Origin: Ovoidimarina sp039190895
GTDB taxonomy: Bacteria > Pseudomonadota > Alphaproteobacteria > Rhodobacterales > Rhodobacteraceae
Assembly: GCA_039190895.1 (NCBI GenBank)
Contig: JBCCXY010000001.1
Coordinates: 66,538 to 130,537, forward strand
Length of the DNA stretch: 64,000 bases
Reading direction: 5' to 3'
Below are positions 61,151 to 64,000 of this stretch, piece after piece. Both the position numbers and the translations under genes were made by a program. Under the pieces are notes generated by a model, which saw only the letters and a program-made list of their open reading frames with translations, was not told where the DNA came from and ran no database searches. Numbering within the stretch: position 1 is the first letter of the stretch; every line of letters begins with the position of its first letter.

Positions 61151-62962
61151 ATGAGAACAAAGATTTTACCCACGCTTCAGGTGGGTCTGATCGTGTTGGC
61201 CACCGCCCTGACAGCCCTGACGGCAACCGCCGAGCCCAAACATGGCATAGCTATGTATGGCGACCCCGCCCTACCACCGGATTTTGTGTCACTCCCCTAC
61301 GCAAACCCCGAGGCCCCCAAGGGAGGCCGTATTGTGCAGGGCGAGGTTGGCAGCTTTGACAGCCTCAATCCGCACATCCTGAAGGGGCGTGTTCCGTGGC
61401 AACTCCGCTTTCTGGCTCATGAAAGTCTAATGGGCCGCAGCTATGACGAACCGTTCACGCTGTACGGCCTGTTAGCCGAATCGGTAGAGACGGATGAGGA
61501 TCGCTCGTGGGTGGAATTCACCCTGCGGCCCGAGGCGCGGTTCTCGGACGGCTCGCCTGTCACGGTCGGGGATGTGATCTGGTCCTACGAGACGCTCGGA
61601 ACCGTCGGGCACCCGCGCTATCGCGGGTCGTGGGAGAAGGTTGCAAGCACCGAGCAGACCGGCGAACGCTCTGTCCGGTTCACCTTCAACGAGCCGGATC
61701 GCGAGCTTGCCCTGATCATGGGTATGCGCCCGATCCTGAAGAAGGCGCAGTGGGACGGGATCGACTTCGCCGAAAGCGGCGTGGACATCATCCCGATCTC
61801 GTCCGCGCCCTACGTCATCGACGAGTTCGAGCCGGGCCGCTTTGTCTCGCTCAAACGCAACCCCAACTACTGGGGCGCGGATGTGCCGTTCATGCGGGGG
61901 CAGGCCAATCTCGACGAAATCCGGATGGAGTTCTTCGGCGATGGCGGCGTCATGTTCGAGGCATTCAAGGCAGGCGAGTTGACCACCAACCGCGAAACCA
62001 GCCCTCAGAAATGGGACCAACAATACGACTTCCCGGCCGTCCGCAACGGCGAGGTCGTCAAGTCCGTCATCCCGCACCAGCGCCCGTCCGGCATCACCGG
62101 CTTCGTGATGAACACCCGCCGCGCGCAGTTCGAAGACTGGCGCGTGCGCGACGCCCTGATACACGCGTTCAACTTCGAATTCATCCATCAGACGCTGAAC
62201 GGCGGGCAGGACCCGCGGATCACCTCATACTTCTCAAATTCGCTTCTTGCGATGCAAGAGGGCCCTGCAGAGGGCCGCGTGAAGGCGTTTCTGGAGCCGT
62301 TCGCCGATAGCCTACTGCCCGGAGCACTGGAGGGCTATGCCCTGCCCGTTTCGGATGGCTCTGAACGCAACCGTGCCAACATCCGCAAGGCCCTTGCACT
62401 GATGGAGCAGGCCGGATGGACCGTGCAGGACGGCGTGATGAAGAACGCCGAGGGGCAGCCGTTCACGTTCGAAATTCTGCTGCAACAGGGCGCCAACGCA
62501 CCCCAGCAGGTGGCCGACCTGTATGCGGCGGCGCTAGAGCGGATGGGGATTTCCCCCAACATCAGCCTTGTCGACAGCGCTCAGTACAAAGAGCGGACGA
62601 CGGTCTTCGACTTCGACATGACGTGGTACACGCGCGGGATGTCCCTGTCCCCGGGGAACGAGCAGCGCCTCTATTGGGGCGGCGACTCGGCCACGACGGA
62701 CGGCTCGCGCAACTGGATGGGCGTGCAAAGTCCGGCAGTGGATGCAATGATCGACAAGCTGCTGACCTCGACCGAGCAAGAGGATTTCATCGCCGCCACA
62801 CGGGCGCTCGACCGCGCGCTGACGACGGGCCGCTACGTGATCCCCGTCTGGTACAATCCGGTCGCAAGGATCGCCCATGCCGAGGGTCTGAAATACCCCG
62901 AACGGCTGCCGATCTACGGCGATTGGCTAGGGTTTCAGCCAGAGGTTTGGTGGTACGAATGA
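61151..62962 (+). CDS. ABC transporter substrate-binding protein, YejA-like (SBP_bac_5)
   Basis: 603 residues with a signal peptide (ending ALTALTATAEP). HGIAMYGDPALPPDF, YANPEAPKGGRIVQG and TRRAQFEDWRVRDALIHAFN are typical of YejA-like proteins that bind oligopeptides and peptide antibiotics of microcin C type. Family-5 contact regions are all present. The permease and ATPase genes (yejB, yejE, yejF) do not follow, so this is an orphan that must dock to a transporter encoded elsewhere. Confidence 0.9.
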   Translation: MRTKILPTLQVGLIVLATALTALTATAEPKHGIAMYGDPALPPDFVSLPYANPEAPKGGRIVQGEVGSFDSLNPHILKGRVPWQLRFLAHESLMGRSYDEPFTLYGLLAESVETDEDRSWVEFTLRPEARFSDGSPVTVGDVIWSYETLGTVGHPRYRGSWEKVASTEQTGERSVRFTFNEPDRELALIMGMRPILKKAQWDGIDFAESGVDIIPISSAPYVIDEFEPGRFVSLKRNPNYWGADVPFMRGQANLDEIRMEFFGDGGVMFEAFKAGELTTNRETSPQKWDQQYDFPAVRNGEVVKSVIPHQRPSGITGFVMNTRRAQFEDWRVRDALIHAFNFEFIHQTLNGGQDPRITSYFSNSLLAMQEGPAEGRVKAFLEPFADSLLPGALEGYALPVSDGSERNRANIRKALALMEQAGWTVQDGVMKNAEGQPFTFEILLQQGANAPQQVADLYAAALERMGISPNISLVDSAQYKERTTVFDFDMTWYTRGMSLSPGNEQRLYWGGDSATTDGSRNWMGVQSPAVDAMIDKLLTSTEQEDFIAATRALDRALTTGRYVIPVWYNPVARIAHAEGLKYPERLPIYGDWLGFQPEVWWYE

Positions 62963-63051
62963 GGCCAGTCCGGCTTTTTCGATTTGTTAACTTCTCGTTT
63001 ACCAAGCTGACCCAAATCTGAATTCCGCACGACAAGAAACGGAGACTTCCC

Positions 63052-63267
63052 TTGGGCGGTACGACCATCGAAACGGCGTGGCATGACCTCGCCGACCAAA
63101 TCCTTTCGCATTGGCCTGACCTGGAGGCCGGGCACCTTCTGACCACCGCGGGAGACCGCGCAGCCTTCGCGCGCTACCTCTCCGCGACCTATGACCTCTC
63201 GCCGCTAGAGGCACTGGAGGCGGTCGAACGCTGGCTCGTCCGGCTGCACCACCGCGCCGCCGCGTAG
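63052..63267 (+). CDS. Small protein of unknown function
   Basis: 71 residues from TTG 63052 with GGAG 7 bases upstream; no ATG is available. It is soluble and helical (LADQILSHWPDLEAGHLLTT; LSPLEALEAVERWLVRLH). The pattern looks like a small adaptor or a CsbD-sized conserved unknown, but I recognise no family. Two palindromes follow. Confidence 0.55.
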   Translation: MGGTTIETAWHDLADQILSHWPDLEAGHLLTTAGDRAAFARYLSATYDLSPLEALEAVERWLVRLHHRAAA

Positions 63268-63281
63268 CCGTTCCGCAGGGC

Positions 63282-63325
63282 CGGAATTTGACTCAAATTC
63301 CGTAACGATTTCTTCCAAGAAATCG
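63282..63325. repeat. Two adjacent perfect palindromes
   Basis: CGGAATTT-GACTC-AAATTCCG at 63282-63302 and CGATTTCTT-CC-AAGAAATCG at 63306-63325, between the small gene and the FrnE-like gene. No T-run follows, so these look more like operators or RNA structures than a terminator. Confidence 0.55.
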
Positions 63326-63398
63326 GCCCTCCCGCCAGCGCGCGCTCTGGACGCGCCACTTGGACAGGCGCATACCTCGGGGGGAGAAAGGCACCCCC

Positions 63399-64000
63399 AT
63401 GATCAAGCTCGATATCCTGTCCGACCCGATTTGCCCGTGGTGCTACATCGGCAAAGCCAACCTCGACCGCGCGCTCGAAGGCCATGCCGACCACCCATTC
63501 CAGATCGAATGGCACCCGTTCCAGCTTAACCCCGACATGCCCGATGGCGGCATGGACCGGCGCGAGTACCTCGAAACCAAGTTCGGCGGTCGCGACAACG
63601 CCATCGCCGTCTACTCCCGCATTGCCGACGCCGCCACGGCGGCCGGCGTCGACATTGACTTCGAAGGCATCAAGCGCACCCCCAACACGCTCGATGCCCA
63701 CCGCCTGATCCATTGGGCGGGGCTGGAGGGCCGCCAGACCGCCATCGTCTCTGCCCTGTTTCGCGCCTATTTCAAAGAAGGCAAGGACATCGGCGACCGC
63801 GCGATCTTGCTCGACATAGCCGAGGCCGCAGGCATGGACCGCGCCATGACCGAGCGCCTGCTGACCAGCGACGCCGACGCCGAAGACATCCGCGCCCGCG
63901 ACGCCCACGCGCGCGAGCGCGGCGTCACCGGGGTGCCGACTTTCGTCGTCGGCAACCAGCACGTGGTCCCCGGCGCCCAACCGCCCGAACTCTGGGCACA
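63399..64000 (+). CDS. DsbA/FrnE-family oxidoreductase (3' end outside window)
   Basis: 200 residues visible and no stop before the window edge; the ATG at 63399 has GGGGAGAAAGG upstream. The thioredoxin-fold start LDILSDPICPWCYIGKANL has the redox motif C-P-W-C. The inserted helical domain and cis-proline loop (GVTGVPTFVVGNQHVVPGAQ) fit FrnE-like DsbA proteins. No signal peptide, hence cytoplasmic. 2-hydroxychromene-2-carboxylate isomerase is a relative, but the CPWC motif favours an oxidoreductase. Confidence 0.9.
   Translation, partial: MIKLDILSDPICPWCYIGKANLDRALEGHADHPFQIEWHPFQLNPDMPDGGMDRREYLETKFGGRDNAIAVYSRIADAATAAGVDIDFEGIKRTPNTLDAHRLIHWAGLEGRQTAIVSALFRAYFKEGKDIGDRAILLDIAEAAGMDRAMTERLLTSDADAEDIRARDAHARERGVTGVPTFVVGNQHVVPGAQPPELWA

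Noticed and set aside
62963..62990. Terminator after the YejA-like gene (GCC-N5-GGC-TTTTT)
   Set aside because: The stem is only 3-4 bp, too weak to call.
1..64000. tRNA, rRNA, CRISPR, insertion sequence or prophage
   Set aside because: Reading the intergenic regions by eye, I found no cloverleaf with a TTCRA loop, no regularly spaced repeats and no transposase or integrase frame. A tool-based scan could still find a degenerate case.

Overview
The window is high-GC DNA from an alphaproteobacterium, very probably a Rhodobacterales (Roseobacter-group) member. The reasons are the argS - SPOR protein - nagZ - scpA - scpB block, a ferredoxin-NADP reductase of roseobacter type, TRAP uptake, PHB genes, and infC apparently starting at ATC. 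I see no rRNA, tRNA, CRISPR array, insertion sequence or phage gene. Both ends cut a gene.

Region 1 (1-3.9 kb): the tail of a Rossmann-like protein, then two tandem secreted paralogues of unknown function, one broken by an in-frame TGA. Region 2 (3.9-16.7 kb): a phosphonate module. A LysR regulator, a phosphonate monoester hydrolase-like enzyme and a five-gene peptide-type ABC importer lie on the minus strand. Divergent phnW-phnA-phnY, the 2-aminoethylphosphonate to acetyl-CoA route, lie on the plus strand.

Region 3 (16.8-34.5 kb): eleven tightly packed minus-strand genes that together spell a pathway. They run from TRAP importer through L- and D-lactate dehydrogenases, PhaA, PhaB, pyruvate dehydrogenase E1/E2/E3, lipoyl synthase and PHB synthase. 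A divergent GntR regulator sits at the head, with a palindrome over the likely operon promoter. Lactate or a related acid could thus be carried to polyhydroxybutyrate by one gene set.

Region 4 (34.5-39.0 kb): an overlapping four-gene set of membrane hydrolase, membrane protein, MoxR ATPase and VWA protein. Region 5 (39-48.5 kb): gph, fpr, an Ala-rich repeat protein, infC, an ArsR/SRPBCC pair, a conserved unknown, a LolCD-like ABC pair and a citrate synthase, with several GTAG hairpin repeats between them. Region 6 (48.5-57.5 kb): housekeeping genes scpB, scpA, nagZ, SPOR, argS, dgt, sufE and small unknowns. Region 7 (57.5-64 kb): a basic-tailed patatin coupled to 3-hydroxybutyrate dehydrogenase, an MFS carrier, a candidate small RNA, an orphan YejA-like binding protein, and the start of a DsbA/FrnE-like gene.

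PHB synthesis (region 3) and 3-hydroxybutyrate oxidation (region 7) are both present, and phosphonate breakdown also ends at acetyl-CoA, so much of the window feeds one carbon node. Starts were chosen from Shine-Dalgarno sites and family lengths by eye; functions rest on motifs and remembered family sequences, not on searches.
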